Source of the DNA: an uncultured Oscillospiraceae bacterium
GTDB taxonomy: Bacteria; Bacillota; Clostridia; Oscillospirales; Acutalibacteraceae
Assembly: GCA_900548545.1 (NCBI GenBank)
Contig: URKX01000008.1
Location: 4,541 to 68,540, forward strand
Reading direction: 5' to 3'
Length of the DNA stretch: 64,000 nt
How positions within the stretch are numbered: position 1 is the first letter of the stretch; every line of letters begins with the position of its first letter. The position numbers and the translations under genes were made by a program. The notes below the pieces were generated by a model. It was not told the DNA's origin, ran no database searches, and worked only from the letters and a program-made list of their open reading frames with translations. Shown here one piece after another: positions 36,071 through 46,209 of this stretch.

Positions 36071-36760
36071 TCAATGACTGGAAGATACGCCGGGATCCGT
36101 GGGAGCTGGGGGCTGGTTTCCGGTTGGGCACTCATTGGCAAAGCAGCATCCTTGGCATTGAGGGGATTTTTTGCAATGCTGGATACAATGATCCAAGATC
36201 AGCCAATGGAGGTGGCCGTATACCTGGGCATCTCGGGGAAGGCCCTGTTCAAAAAAGCTTCGAAGGGCGCGGTCGTTGGGGAAAGCATACCCGAGCCGGG
36301 CCAGGAGCCGCCGGGTGTAGGCGTCCACAATGAAAGAGGGCTTGTAAAACGAATAAACTAGGATCACATCGGCGGTTTCCGGTCCCACGCCGCGGAGGGA
36401 GAGGAGCTCCTTACGCAGCTTTTCCTGTGGAAGGCCCTGTACCACCGCCTGGTCAAACCCGTAGTTTTGATACCATGCGGTGAGGGCTTGGATCGTGCGG
36501 GCCTTCGCCTTGGGGAAGCCGCAGGGACGGATCATCCTCTCCAATTCAGCTGAGGTGAGGCGCGCGATTTTTTCCGGGATGATTTGTTCCTCCAACAAAG
36601 CGCAGGTCTTTTCCACATTGGCCCAGGTGGTGTTTTGTACCAGCACAGCCTGGAACATAACCCAGTAGGGTTTTTTTGACCACCACCGTGGCTGGCCGTA
36701 GGCTGCCAGGAGGGTGTGGAAAAACGTGATCGGGAAGAGGGCAGAACGGTTTTCCTTCAT
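36071..36760 (-). CDS. HhH-GPD DNA glycosylase, endonuclease III-like with Fe-S cluster
   Basis: The 229-residue base-excision repair protein has an N-terminal WWSKKPYWVMFQAVLVQNTTWANVEK. The helix-hairpin-helix follows (LLSLRGVGPETADVILVYSF), with the catalytic Asp in IVDAYTRRLL and no Lys at the bifunctional position, where the family has GxGxKTA and this protein has GVGPETA. The C-terminal CKKSPQCQGCCFANEC can bind a [4Fe-4S] cluster. The Trp-rich N-terminus and missing Lys suggest a monofunctional, MagIII-like alkylbase glycosylase more than Nth. ATG 36760 is preferred over 36766 because of its spacing to AAGGG. Confidence 0.85.
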   Translation of the reverse strand: MKENRSALFPITFFHTLLAAYGQPRWWSKKPYWVMFQAVLVQNTTWANVEKTCALLEEQIIPEKIARLTSAELERMIRPCGFPKAKARTIQALTAWYQNYGFDQAVVQGLPQEKLRKELLSLRGVGPETADVILVYSFYKPSFIVDAYTRRLLARLGYAFPNDRALRSFFEQGLPRDAQVYGHLHWLILDHCIQHCKKSPQCQGCCFANECPTGNQPPAPTDPGVSSSH

Positions 36761-36860
36761 GGGCATTCCCTTCTCTCTTTAGGGTTTTCGGCATTTACCC
36801 CGCCCGGTGCGGGCAAGCCTGGAAAAATATTGGCCGGGTGTTGTTGGTACTTTCAAGTGG

Positions 36861-37709
36861 TTATTCTGGGTTTTTCCGTTTGAGGTCTTTCGGGTGGACG
36901 CTGTACTGCCGGACAAAGCAGCGGAAAAAGTTGGCGTAGTCGTGAAACCCGCAGTTCAGAGCGGCTTTGCCCGGGGGCGTTCCGTCTAGGATTTGCTCCC
37001 GGGCTTTTTGCAGCCTTTTCAGCATTAAATACCGGTAAGGGCTGGTTCCCACCACCCGCTGGAACTCGTGGGAGAGGTGGTACTTGCTCACGTGGAAAGC
37101 CTGGGCCAATTGGTCTAAATGGATCTCCTGTGCAAAGTGGGTATTGATGTAGGCCGCCACCTGCGTAACCAGGGAGCTGGCAGCTTCAGGAGGGGGTGCG
37201 GTCTGTTGGGCAAGCCTGGTGAGCAGTACCATCAGCTGAAGGAAACATCCCTGTATGAACAGGGATGACCCCATTCCTGGCTGGGATTGTTCCTGAAGAA
37301 GCTGTTCCAATAACAGGCGGATGGCATCGTGGCCCTCCCCGGGGACATAGGGCAAGTACACCGGGCCTCCGGAACTAAAGCATCCCAGCAGGTTTTCCCC
37401 CTCGCCTGGCAGGCGCTCGAAAAACCCCTGGCCCACCCATAGCACGATCCGCTCGTAAGGCATGGTCAAAGATTGCACCGCTACCTGGTGCAGCTGCATG
37501 GGGCGGATCAGAAGCAGGTCGCCGGGCCTGGGCCGGTAGAGGACCCCTTCCACCCGATATTCCACCTGGCCCTGCAAAAAGCAGTACACCTCAAAGAAGT
37601 CGTGGTGGTGGGGCTCCACCGTGTCCAGAGTAGTGTCCTGGCTATGGAAAATCTCAAAATCTGGCCGGCGCATTTCCTGCCGGGGGTCAAATTGAGTGGT
37701 TGTTTTCAT
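36861..37709 (-). CDS. AraC-family transcriptional regulator of the glucuronate operon (putative)
   Basis: The 282-residue protein has a cupin-like sensor domain (HHHDFFEVYCFLQGQVEYRVEGVLYRPRPGDLLLI, residues 33-70). Its C-terminal double helix-turn-helix runs HLDQLAQAFHVSKYHLSHEFQRVVGTSPYRYLMLKRLQKA and CGFHDYANFFRCFVRQYSVHP. It is divergent from uxaC with 118 bases between, the usual layout for a local regulator. It probably binds in that gap and responds to a uronate or a uronate-derived sugar acid. No target sites could be defined by eye. Confidence 0.88.
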   Translation of the reverse strand: MKTTTQFDPRQEMRRPDFEIFHSQDTTLDTVEPHHHDFFEVYCFLQGQVEYRVEGVLYRPRPGDLLLIRPMQLHQVAVQSLTMPYERIVLWVGQGFFERLPGEGENLLGCFSSGGPVYLPYVPGEGHDAIRLLLEQLLQEQSQPGMGSSLFIQGCFLQLMVLLTRLAQQTAPPPEAASSLVTQVAAYINTHFAQEIHLDQLAQAFHVSKYHLSHEFQRVVGTSPYRYLMLKRLQKAREQILDGTPPGKAALNCGFHDYANFFRCFVRQYSVHPKDLKRKNPE

Positions 37710-37827
37710 AAAGATCCCTCCTTTTTTATACTACCACAATATTTACAATATTTTCAACAAGTTTCGCAATTTTTATAGGGAATACATTGTGCTATACTGA
37801 GGCTATCAATCAAGGGAGGGAACAACC

Positions 37828-39234
37828 ATGACGCCATTCTTATCCGAACAAACCTTCCTGCTGGACACGGAGGCCGGCCAAAAACTCTACCACCAGTATG
37901 CCCAAGGGATGCCCATTGCGGACTACCACTGCCACATTGACCCCAAAGAGATTTGGGAGGACCGGCGGTTCGACGACCTGGCCCAAGTGTGGCTGGGAGG
38001 AGACCACTACAAGTGGCGGCTGATGCGGGGGAACGGTGTGGAGGAGGATTTTATCACCGGGGAGCGCTCCGGTTGGGAGAAGTTCAAAAAGTTTGCCGAA
38101 ACCCTGCCCCGGGCCATTGGAAACCCGATGGTGGAGTGGTGCCACTTGGAGCTGAAAAACTACTTTGGCTATGAGGGGTTCCTCACCGGCGCTACAGCCC
38201 GGGAGGTGTGGGAACAGTGCAACCACAAGCTGCGCACCGACCCCGCCCTGACTGCCCGGGGGCTGATCCTTCAGAGCAACGTGGAGATGATCGGCACCAC
38301 CGACGACCCCTGCTCCGACCTTTCCTACCACAAGAAGCTGGCGGCGGACGAGAGCTTCCCCGTGAAGGTGCTGCCCAGTTTCCGGCCGGACCCGGCGGTA
38401 AACATTCAAAAGCCTGGGTTTGCCGCCTACATCCAGCGGCTGGAGGGGGCGGCAGGCCGCTCCCTGGGCACCATCGATGAGGTGAAACAGGCACTGTCGG
38501 AACGGATCGCCTACTTTGACGCCCACGGCTGCCGCAGCGCTGACCACGGCCTGGACGCCCTGGTTTGCCGCCCAGTGTCCGACAGCGTGGCCACTGCAGC
38601 CCTGAAAAAGGCCCGGAGGGGAGAGTCCCTCACCCAGGAGGAGATCGAGGGTTATCAGACGGCCCTGCTGCTCCACTGCGCCCGGGAGTACACCAAGCGG
38701 GGCTGGGTGATGCAGCTCCACTTCAGCTGTATGCGCAACCCCAACAGCCGTATGGTGGCCCTGCTAGGGCCGGACACCGGGTTCGACTCTATGGCCGTCA
38801 CGGACAGCTGCGGCGCCGCCTACCGGCTGATGGACCTGCTGGAGCAGGAGGGCAGCCTGCCCAAGACAGTGCTCTACAGCCTGAATCCGGCGGACAACGC
38901 CTGGATCGATACCCTCATTGGGGCGTTCCAGGGGCCGGAGGCGCCGGGGAAACTCCAGCACGGCTGCGCCTGGTGGTTCAACGACCACAAGCAGGGTATG
39001 GAGGAACACCTGACCAGCCTGGCCAACCTGAGCCTGCTGGGGAACTTTATCGGGATGCTCACCGACAGCCGCAGCTTTCTCAGTTACGCCCGCCACGAGT
39101 ACTTCCGGCGGGTGCTGTGCGGTCTTTTGGGCCGGTGGGTAGAACAGGGCCGCTACCCGGACGACGAGGAGTTGTTGGGCGGCCTGGTGCAGGATATCTG
39201 TTACCGCAACGCCAAGCGCTATTTCAACTTGTAA
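37828..39234 (+). CDS. uxaC: Glucuronate isomerase
   Basis: The 468-residue TIM-barrel enzyme converts D-glucuronate to D-fructuronate (and galacturonate to tagaturonate). It starts [25 protein letters not shown] and shows [20 protein letters not shown] with metal-site His residues. [26 protein letters not shown] and [21 protein letters not shown] follow, all standard for UxaC. GGGAGGG precedes the ATG. It leads an operon with uxuA (13-base gap), the SDR reductase and probably the GH2 gene, making a route from glucuronides to 2-keto-3-deoxygluconate. Confidence 0.96.
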   Translation: MTPFLSEQTFLLDTEAGQKLYHQYAQGMPIADYHCHIDPKEIWEDRRFDDLAQVWLGGDHYKWRLMRGNGVEEDFITGERSGWEKFKKFAETLPRAIGNPMVEWCHLELKNYFGYEGFLTGATAREVWEQCNHKLRTDPALTARGLILQSNVEMIGTTDDPCSDLSYHKKLAADESFPVKVLPSFRPDPAVNIQKPGFAAYIQRLEGAAGRSLGTIDEVKQALSERIAYFDAHGCRSADHGLDALVCRPVSDSVATAALKKARRGESLTQEEIEGYQTALLLHCAREYTKRGWVMQLHFSCMRNPNSRMVALLGPDTGFDSMAVTDSCGAAYRLMDLLEQEGSLPKTVLYSLNPADNAWIDTLIGAFQGPEAPGKLQHGCAWWFNDHKQGMEEHLTSLANLSLLGNFIGMLTDSRSFLSYARHEYFRRVLCGLLGRWVEQGRYPDDEELLGGLVQDICYRNAKRYFNL

Positions 39235-39247
39235 GGAGGAACATCCT

Positions 39248-40315
39248 ATGAAACTTTCCTTCCGCTGGTATGGGGCGGACGACCCCATTTCCCTGGAGTA
39301 CATCCGCCAGATCCCAGGGATGCGCTCCATTGTTTCCGCTGTGTATGACGTGGCCCCCGGAGAGGTTTGGCCTCGGGAGAGCCTGGCCCGCTTAAAAGAG
39401 GATTGCGAGAAAAACGGCCTGGTCTTCGATGTGGTGGAGTCCATCCCCGTTCACGAGGACATCAAGCTGGGCCGGGGGGACCTGGAACAGCTGCTGGAAA
39501 ACTACCGGGAAAATATCCGCCGGTGCGCCGAGGCGGGGGTCAAGTGCGTGACCTACAATTTTATGCCCGTATTCGACTGGACCCGCACCCAGCTGGACAA
39601 AGCTGCCCCTGACGGCTCTACCAGCCTGGTGATGTACTGGGAGCAGATGAAGGGTCTGGACCCGCTCCACGATGACATCCACCTTCCTGGCTGGGATTCC
39701 AGCTACACCCAGGAGCAGGTGCGGGAGTTGCTGGCCGCCTATGAAGAGCTGGGGGAAGAGGGCCTGTGGGACAACCTGGAACGGTTTTTAAAAGCTGTCA
39801 TCCCCGTGGCAGAGGAGTGCGGGGTGAAAATGGCCATCCATCCCGACGACCCGCCCTATCCCATTTTCGGCCTGCCCCGGATCATCACCCAGGAGGAGAA
39901 CCTGGACCGGATGCTCTCATTGGTGGACAGCCCCGCCAATTGTCTGTGCTTGTGTACCGGCAGCTTGGGCTGCGCCAAGTTCAACGACGTGCCCGCCCTG
40001 GTGCGGAAGTACGCCGCCATGGACCGGATCGCCTTCATGCACATTCGGAACGTGAAAATCTTGGAGGACGGCAGCTTTGAGGAGCGTGCCCACCTGTCCT
40101 CCTGCGGCAGTTTGGATATGTACGAGACCGTCAAGGCGCTGGTGGACACCGGCTTTGAGGGCTACGTCCGCCCGGACCATGGCCGGATGATCTGGGGGGA
40201 AACGGGCAAGCCCGGCTACGGCCTGTACGACCGTGCCTTGGGGGCGACTTACCTCAACGGCCTGTTTGAAGCCTGTGAAAAAGCATTGAACGCGGAGAAA
40301 GGGGAATCACTGTGA
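39248..40315 (+). CDS. uxuA: D-mannonate dehydratase
   Basis: The 355-residue enzyme dehydrates D-mannonate to 2-keto-3-deoxy-D-gluconate. [23 protein letters not shown] opens the barrel. [46 protein letters not shown] and [11 protein letters not shown] carry the metal and substrate residues of UxuA. AAGGAGG precedes the ATG. Its TGA overlaps the GTG of the next gene. KDG kinase and aldolase are not in this window. Confidence 0.96.
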   Translation: MKLSFRWYGADDPISLEYIRQIPGMRSIVSAVYDVAPGEVWPRESLARLKEDCEKNGLVFDVVESIPVHEDIKLGRGDLEQLLENYRENIRRCAEAGVKCVTYNFMPVFDWTRTQLDKAAPDGSTSLVMYWEQMKGLDPLHDDIHLPGWDSSYTQEQVRELLAAYEELGEEGLWDNLERFLKAVIPVAEECGVKMAIHPDDPPYPIFGLPRIITQEENLDRMLSLVDSPANCLCLCTGSLGCAKFNDVPALVRKYAAMDRIAFMHIRNVKILEDGSFEERAHLSSCGSLDMYETVKALVDTGFEGYVRPDHGRMIWGETGKPGYGLYDRALGATYLNGLFEACEKALNAEKGESL

Positions 40316-41166
40316 GACAAAACGTGCTCAATACCGATTTGACTGGGAAAGTGGCGGTGGTCACCGGAGCCGGCGGCGTGCTGTGCTCCCATTTTGCCAA
40401 GGTATTGGCCCGGGCAGGCGCCAAGGTGGCCCTGCTGGACTTGAACCTAGAGGCGGCCCAGCAATTTGCGGAAGAGATCCAGCAGGAAGGGGGTACCGCC
40501 CGAGCCTACCGCTGCAACGTGCTGGACAAGGCCCAGTGCTATGAGATAGCCGACCAAGTAGCCGCAGACCTGGGGCCTTGCGATATCCTGCTAAACGGGG
40601 CGGGGGGCAACAACCCCCGGGCCACTACCGACAAGGAGTATTTTGAGTTTGGTGACCTGGACGGCGACACCAAAAGCTTTTTCGACTTGGAACCGGAGGG
40701 GGTGGAGTTTGTCTTTAACCTGAACTTCATCGGCACCCTGCTGCCCACCCAGGCTTTCGCCCGGCAGATGGTGGGCAAGGAGGGCTGCAACATCCTGAAC
40801 ATCTCTTCCATGAACGCTTACACGCCCCTCACCAAGATACCTGCCTACTCCGGGGCCAAGGCGGCGGTGACCAACTTCACCCAGTGGCTGGCGGTGCATT
40901 TCAGCAAGGTGGGCATCCGGGTCAACGCCATCGCGCCGGGGTTCTTCTCCACCAAGCAGAACGCCTCCCTGCTGTTTAACCCGGACGGCACACCCACGCC
41001 CCGCACCGGGAAGATCTTGGCCGCCACCCCTATGGGGCGCTTTGGCGACAGTGAAAAAGAACTGGCAGGCGCGGTGCTGTTCCTGCTGAACAACGACGCC
41101 TCCAGTTTTATCACTGGGGTGTGTATCCCCATTGACGGCGGTTTCTCCGCTTACTCTGGGGTGTGA
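40312..41166 (+). CDS. SDR-family D-mannonate oxidoreductase (fructuronate reductase)
   Basis: The 284-residue short-chain dehydrogenase has the NAD(P) loop [15 protein letters not shown] near residue 15-28, [10 protein letters not shown], the catalytic Ser in NISSMNAY and Tyr-x3-Lys in YSGAK. The C-terminus is [15 protein letters not shown]. Such SDR proteins replace UxuB in many Firmicutes and interconvert fructuronate and mannonate, which fits exactly between UxaC and UxuA. Start is GTG 40312, overlapping the uxuA stop (GTGA) and preceded by AAAGGGGAA. Confidence 0.9.
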   Translation: MRQNVLNTDLTGKVAVVTGAGGVLCSHFAKVLARAGAKVALLDLNLEAAQQFAEEIQQEGGTARAYRCNVLDKAQCYEIADQVAADLGPCDILLNGAGGNNPRATTDKEYFEFGDLDGDTKSFFDLEPEGVEFVFNLNFIGTLLPTQAFARQMVGKEGCNILNISSMNAYTPLTKIPAYSGAKAAVTNFTQWLAVHFSKVGIRVNAIAPGFFSTKQNASLLFNPDGTPTPRTGKILAATPMGRFGDSEKELAGAVLFLLNNDASSFITGVCIPIDGGFSAYSGV

Positions 41167-41344
41167 GAAAAATCGCTTTGAGCGAAGGCGCTGGAGGAGG
41201 GCTGCTTGGGGAGAAAATGGCTTTCCGAGTGGCTGTCGGCCAACATGGCGCTGGATAGACGGCGAACCTAGGTAAAGATGGTTTTGGAGAAGTGTTATCA
41301 CGCCGGATGAGCCTGGATGTGGAATAAGAGAAGGAGCTGATTAT

Positions 41345-43531
41345 ATGCGTATTGTAACCGAATTGACCAAGGGCTGGCAGTTTTCCGGGCCGGCCGAGAC
41401 ATGGGAGGAAGCGCTGGGGAAACCCACTGAGACGGTAGACCTGCCCCATACTTGGAACGCCGAGGATGGGCAAGGCGGCGGGGATTACCTCCAGGCGCGG
41501 TGCTGGTACTTCCGGAAGCTGGAGATAACCGCCCCTCAGGAGGGCCAGGAGGTTTGGATTGAGTTTCTCGCGGCTAACCAGGTGTGCGACGTTTATTTGA
41601 ACGGCCAAAAGCTGGGGCATCACGAAGGAGGGTACACCGCGTTCCGTGTGAACTTGACCCCTGCCTTGGGAACAGAAAACTTGCTGGCTGTGGCGGTGGA
41701 CAACCGGATCACCCCCAGTATTTACCCCCAGCGCAGCGACTTTTCCTACTATGGGGGCCTGTACCGGGAGGTTTTCCTGCTGACGGTGCCGAAAGCCCAC
41801 TTTGCCCTGGGCTACTGTGGGGGCAGCGGTTTCACAGTGACGCCGCAGGTCCAGGGGGACAGGGCCCATGTCAAAGCGCAGGTGTGGACAGAGGGCCCTG
41901 CCCGGCAAGTGGAAATCACGATCGCGGGGGAGACGAAAACGGCCCCTATCGAGAACCACACGGCCATTTTGGAGTTTGAATTGGCCCCTGTCCGCCTTTG
42001 GAACGGCCTGGAGGATCCGTATTTATATACGGCGGAGGCTGTGTTGGACAGCGGCGACCAGGTGTCCACGCGGTTTGGCTGCCGCAGCATTGGCTTTGAT
42101 CCTGACAAAGGCTTCCTTTTAAACGGAAAGCCTTATCCCTTGCGGGGCGTGGCCAAACACCAGGATTGGCTGGGAGTGGGCAACGCCATTACCCACGAGA
42201 TGATGGACGAGGACATGGCCATTGTGCTGGAATTGGGCGCCAACACACTGCGCTTGGCCCACTATCCACATCATCCCTATTTTTATGACCTGTGTGATGA
42301 GAAGGGCTTGGTAGTCTGGGCGGAGATCCCCTACATCTCCCGTCATGTGCCGGAAGGCCGGGAAAGCACCCTTTCCCAGATGCGGGAACTGGTGGTGCAG
42401 CAGTACAACCACCCTTCCATCGTGTGCTGGGGGCTAAGCAATGAGATCGCCATGATTGGCGGCGTGTCGGAGGACATGATGGAGAACCACCGGCTGTTGA
42501 ACGACTTGTGCCACCGGCTGGACCCCACGCGGCCCACCACTATGGCCCATGAGAATACCTTGGCCCAAGATTCCCCTCTGCATGATATTCCGGATATTTC
42601 CAGTTATAACCTGTATTTTGGCTGGTATAAAGGGGTCTTTGAGGAGAACGGCGTGTTTTTGGACAGTTTCCACCAAAAGCACCCCCAGCGGTGTGTCGGC
42701 CTGTCGGAGTACGGTGCGGATGCCAACATTGACCTGCAAGCCGGCAAGCCTGTCAAGGGGGACTTCACCGAAACCTATCAGTCCCTCTACCATGAACACT
42801 TGCTGCAAACCATTGAGGAGAGGCCTTACCTGTGGGCAACCCATGTGTGGAACCTGTTTGATTTTGCCGCTGCCCACCGCAATGATGGAGGCGTCCCCGG
42901 CCGAAACTTAAAGGGCTTGGTCACCATGGACCGCAAGCGGCGCAAAGACGCCTTCTACCTGTACAAATCCCACTGGAACAAGGAACCCATGGTGCATCTG
43001 TGCGGCAGCCGCTATGTGGACCGTACGGAAGATGTGACGGAAGTAAAGGTCTATTCCAACCAGCCCCAAGTTTCCCTGTATGTCAACGGCAGGCTGGTGG
43101 GCACCCAAGAAGGGCCGTATGTCTTCCGTTTCACTGTGCCAATGTCGGGTGAGATGGAGGTCACCGCCAAAGCTGGGGCGCTGGCCGATACCATCCACAT
43201 CCGAAAGGCAGATGCGCCGAACCCAGCGTACACTTTGCCAAACCGTCAGAATGTCCTCAACTGGATCGATATGGATAGCCACAACAGGGAAAATTGCTCG
43301 ATCCAAGACACTTTGGGAAGTTTGCTGGATAATCCGGCAGCTCACGACCGGACCTTGGAGCTTATTAACCGGCTGGCTCCCACCCTGCTGGCAGACCCGG
43401 ATATGGCTCAATTTTTGCGGGAAATGGCCCTGGATCGCATCCTCAACCCCAGCGCGGACAAAGTAAGCAAGGAGGAAGTGCGGGATTTCAATGCTTTCCT
43501 CCAAGGGATTCCCAAACAGCCCGCCCGATAA
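41345..43531 (+). CDS. Glycoside hydrolase family 2 (beta-glucuronidase or beta-galactosidase)
   Basis: The 728-residue enzyme has the GH2 order: jelly-roll sugar-binding domain (to about 160), immunoglobulin-like domain, TIM barrel (about 265-560) and a further beta domain. Acid/base Glu367 lies in GLSNEIA and nucleophile Glu455 in LSEYGAD. RNLKGLV supplies an N-x-K-G motif (Asn521, Lys523), which in beta-glucuronidases contacts the sugar carboxylate. Similar NxKG text also occurs in some enzymes annotated beta-galactosidase. Its place after uxaC-uxuA-SDR favours glucuronide cleavage. There is no signal peptide, so it acts on imported conjugates. GAAGGAG precedes the ATG. Confidence 0.85.
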   Translation: MRIVTELTKGWQFSGPAETWEEALGKPTETVDLPHTWNAEDGQGGGDYLQARCWYFRKLEITAPQEGQEVWIEFLAANQVCDVYLNGQKLGHHEGGYTAFRVNLTPALGTENLLAVAVDNRITPSIYPQRSDFSYYGGLYREVFLLTVPKAHFALGYCGGSGFTVTPQVQGDRAHVKAQVWTEGPARQVEITIAGETKTAPIENHTAILEFELAPVRLWNGLEDPYLYTAEAVLDSGDQVSTRFGCRSIGFDPDKGFLLNGKPYPLRGVAKHQDWLGVGNAITHEMMDEDMAIVLELGANTLRLAHYPHHPYFYDLCDEKGLVVWAEIPYISRHVPEGRESTLSQMRELVVQQYNHPSIVCWGLSNEIAMIGGVSEDMMENHRLLNDLCHRLDPTRPTTMAHENTLAQDSPLHDIPDISSYNLYFGWYKGVFEENGVFLDSFHQKHPQRCVGLSEYGADANIDLQAGKPVKGDFTETYQSLYHEHLLQTIEERPYLWATHVWNLFDFAAAHRNDGGVPGRNLKGLVTMDRKRRKDAFYLYKSHWNKEPMVHLCGSRYVDRTEDVTEVKVYSNQPQVSLYVNGRLVGTQEGPYVFRFTVPMSGEMEVTAKAGALADTIHIRKADAPNPAYTLPNRQNVLNWIDMDSHNRENCSIQDTLGSLLDNPAAHDRTLELINRLAPTLLADPDMAQFLREMALDRILNPSADKVSKEEVRDFNAFLQGIPKQPAR

Positions 43532-43565
43532 CGGCGGGACGCGGCTGGCCCTGTGATCAGCCGCA

Positions 43566-43610
43566 GACAAAAACCTCCTTTGGTACAAGGAATGTATCAA
43601 AGGAGGTTTT
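43566..43610 (+). terminator. Intrinsic terminator of the glucuronate operon
   Basis: AAAACCTCCTTTG.TAC and GTAT.CAAAGGAGGTTTT form a long stem, followed by CTAAG. T runs flank it on both strands. Confidence 0.75.
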
Positions 43611-43900
43611 CTAAGTGCCGGCGGAAATTTCAATTGGCCCGTAGATATCCCCTGCTGCGTATGGGCAAATAGCTTCAATTCCCCATATGGGATCCTGGAT
43701 TTCGTTATTTCGTGGGAATGACAAGGAGAACGCATTAAAAGGTACCAAGTTGTTGTGGATGATTCGCAGTTTGCGGCGTACGCTCTGGAAAGATTCAAAA
43801 TCCCTATGGCTTTTTTCTCTTTCCTGCAATAAAATAGGAGAGAGTTTTGTTTTACTAGCGCCTGAGAGTAGATCTATTTTGCGTTTGGAGGGATCAACCC
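43611..43900. other. AT-richer intergenic stretch before the MFS gene
   Basis: About 290 bases with a possible 72-residue minus-strand frame (43611-43829, ending IWGIEAICPYAAGDIYGPIEISAGT) that lacks a clear ribosome site. Not recognised; it may be a gene remnant. The MFS promoter should lie at its right end. Confidence 0.3.
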
Positions 43901-45082
43901 ATGGTTCATTTGCTTTTGGCCGTTATCTACTTGGCCTTTGTCAGCCTGGGCCTGCCTGACTCCTTGCTGGGAGCTGCCTGGCCTTCTATGTATGTGGAGT
44001 TTGGAGTGCCTCTTTCTTACGAGGGCATCTTGTCCATGGTCATCGCGGCGGGTACCATTGTGTCCAGCCTGCAAAGCGACCGGCTCACCCGGCTGTTAGG
44101 TGCGGGTAAGATCACCGCGCTCAGCGTGGCGATGACGGCCGTGGCGTTGCTGGGTTTCTCCTTCACCCGCTCTTTCTGGGTGTTGTGCCTGTGGGGTATC
44201 CCCTATGGGTTGGGTGCCGGCAGTGTGGACGCCGCTTTGAACAACTATGTGGCCCTGCACTATTCCAGCCGGCACATGAGCTGGCTCCACTGTATGTGGG
44301 GATTGGGCGCCACCATAGGGCCTTACATCATGGGAATGGCCTTGACCCGGGGTGATGGCTGGGGCGGCGGATACCGCACCCTGTCTTTCCTGCAAATGGG
44401 CCTTACCGCCATTTTGCTGTTCAGCTTGCCTCTGTGGAAAAATCGGAAAACCCAGGAAGCCGAGGAGGGGAAACCTGCGGGGAAGGCCCTCACCTTGCGG
44501 CAGATCGCAGGCATCCCTGGGGCCAAAGAGGTGATGGTCTGCTTCTTTTGCTATTGCGCTGTGGAACAGACCACCATTCTGTGGGGCAGCAGCTACTTGA
44601 TGCTCCACAAAGGTTTTTCTGCGGAAAGGGCAGCCAGCTTTGCCAGCATCTTCTTTTTGGGCATTACCTTGGGACGGGGCGTCTCCGGGTTTGCAACTAT
44701 GAAGCTCAACGACACCCAGATGATCCGTTTGGGGCAGGGGCTTGTAGCTGTGGGGATCCTGTGTATGCTGGTGCCGGGGCCGGTGTTCTTGGCCTTGGCT
44801 GGCCTGGCTTTGGTGGGGCTGGGGTGCGCGCCGGTGTATCCCTGTATCATCCACTCCACCCCTGCCCATTTTGGCGCCCAGCGCTCCCAGGCTATCATTG
44901 GGGTGCAAATGGCCAGCGCCTATGTGGGCACCTGCCTGATGCCCCCCTTGTTTGGCCTGATAGCCAACCATATCACCGTGGCCCTGCTGCCTGTCTATTT
45001 GCTGGTGCTTTTAGGGCTTATGGTGGCCACTCATGAACTGTTGGAACGCAAAGCCCCTAGCGTGGCCTGCCAGGAAACCTGA
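43901..45082 (+). CDS. Major facilitator superfamily transporter
   Basis: The 393-residue protein has 12 hydrophobic helices with a central cytoplasmic loop (NRKTQEAEEGKPAGKA). GLPDSLLGAAWPSM is the first-helix motif seen in FucP/sugar-type MFS members. SDRLTRLLGAGKI is the loop 2-3 motif and GIPYGLGAGSVDAALNNYVALHY follows. It probably imports a sugar or conjugate by proton symport. Placed downstream of the glucuronate operon but behind a terminator, a role in uronide uptake is possible though unproven. GGAGGG precedes the ATG. Confidence 0.85.
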   Translation: MVHLLLAVIYLAFVSLGLPDSLLGAAWPSMYVEFGVPLSYEGILSMVIAAGTIVSSLQSDRLTRLLGAGKITALSVAMTAVALLGFSFTRSFWVLCLWGIPYGLGAGSVDAALNNYVALHYSSRHMSWLHCMWGLGATIGPYIMGMALTRGDGWGGGYRTLSFLQMGLTAILLFSLPLWKNRKTQEAEEGKPAGKALTLRQIAGIPGAKEVMVCFFCYCAVEQTTILWGSSYLMLHKGFSAERAASFASIFFLGITLGRGVSGFATMKLNDTQMIRLGQGLVAVGILCMLVPGPVFLALAGLALVGLGCAPVYPCIIHSTPAHFGAQRSQAIIGVQMASAYVGTCLMPPLFGLIANHITVALLPVYLLVLLGLMVATHELLERKAPSVACQET

Positions 45083-45100
45083 GCCCTCCGCCAAATGCAG

Positions 45101-45131
45101 CCGCCTGTCCTCTTGGACGGGCGGATTTTTT
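45101..45131 (+). terminator. Intrinsic terminator of the MFS gene
   Basis: CCGCCTGTCC-TCTT-GGACGGGCGG is followed by ATTTTTT. Confidence 0.85.
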
Positions 45132-45207
45132 ATATAAATCCAGGAAAAGGGGCGTCCTTCCGGGGGGAGGCATCCAAAAAACTATAAACTTTTGTCGTCT
45201 TTTTTAC

Positions 45208-45236
45208 TTGTCCTCTTTTGGGTGGTTTGTTATAAT
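45208..45236 (+). promoter_or_regulatory. Promoter of the moxR operon
   Basis: TTGTCC and TATAAT are separated by 17 bases, 33 bases before the start. Confidence 0.7.
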
Positions 45237-45269
45237 AAACTCAATTATCACTAGAGAGAGGGAAATCCT

Positions 45270-46208
45270 ATGGAAAATGTCCTGCCTGCTGTCAAGGCAA
45301 ATATCCAAAAAGTGCTGGTGGGTGAAGAACGGGTCACCAGCTTGCTGCTCACGGCCATGATTGCCGGAGGCCATGTGCTCATTGAGGACGTGCCCGGCAT
45401 GGGCAAAACGGTGTTGGCCCGGTCTTTGGCGAAAAGCGTGGACGCAGCCTTTGGCCGTATCCAGTTCACCCCGGACCTGCTGCCTTCCGATGTGACTGGC
45501 CTCAACTTCTTCGACCGGAAGACCGGGGAGTTCCAGTTTTCCCCCGGCCCGGTGTTCTGCAATATCCTGCTGGCAGACGAGATCAACCGCGCCACACCCC
45601 GGACCCAGTCTGCGCTGCTGGAGTGTATGGCGGAAGGCCAGGTGACGGTGGATGGGGAAACCCGTAAGCTGCCCCCGCCGTTTTTTGTCATCGCCACGCA
45701 AAACCCGGTGGAAACCCTGGGAACTTACCCCTTGCCCGAGGCCCAGCTGGACCGCTTCCTCATGCGCATCTCCATGGATATGCCCACCAAGGCCCAGGAG
45801 TGCCAGATCTTGGAGCGCTTTAAGGACAGCGAGCCCTTAGAGGCTTTGGAGCCGGTGTGCGGCAAAGAGCAGATCTTGGAGCTGCAGGCCGCTGCCCGGA
45901 AGCTGTACATCCACCCGGTGCTGATGGAGTACATTGTGGACTTGGCCCGTGCTTCCCGGGATGCCCGGGGAGTGGAATTGGGCGTGAGCCCCCGCGGCAC
46001 CTTGGCCCTGCTGCGGGCCTCCCAGGCAAAGGCACTGGTGGAGGGCCGGGAGTTCGTCACCCCGGAGGATATCAAAGAGGTGGGGGTACCGGTCATCGCC
46101 CACCGGTTGGCGGTCAACGGCATGGCGGGGTCTTCCCAGGCCCAGAAGGACGCGGCGTTGGCGCTGCTCCAGTCGGTGCCCCTGCCCACGGAAGATTGGT
46201 CCAAGTGA
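45270..46208 (+). CDS. MoxR-family AAA+ ATPase
   Basis: The 312-residue ATPase has Walker A in DVPGMGKTVLA and Walker B in ILLADEINRATPRTQSALLE. The sensor stretch FFVIATQNPVETLGTYPLPEAQLDRFLMRI follows, then a C-terminal lid (GVSPRGTLALLRASQA). MoxR proteins act as chaperones in maturation of large or metal-bound complexes, usually with a DUF58/VWA partner. The DUF58 gene begins one base after the stop. GAGAGAGGG precedes the ATG. The specific client is unknown. Confidence 0.95.
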   Translation: MENVLPAVKANIQKVLVGEERVTSLLLTAMIAGGHVLIEDVPGMGKTVLARSLAKSVDAAFGRIQFTPDLLPSDVTGLNFFDRKTGEFQFSPGPVFCNILLADEINRATPRTQSALLECMAEGQVTVDGETRKLPPPFFVIATQNPVETLGTYPLPEAQLDRFLMRISMDMPTKAQECQILERFKDSEPLEALEPVCGKEQILELQAAARKLYIHPVLMEYIVDLARASRDARGVELGVSPRGTLALLRASQAKALVEGREFVTPEDIKEVGVPVIAHRLAVNGMAGSSQAQKDAALALLQSVPLPTEDWSK

Positions 46209-46209
46209 C

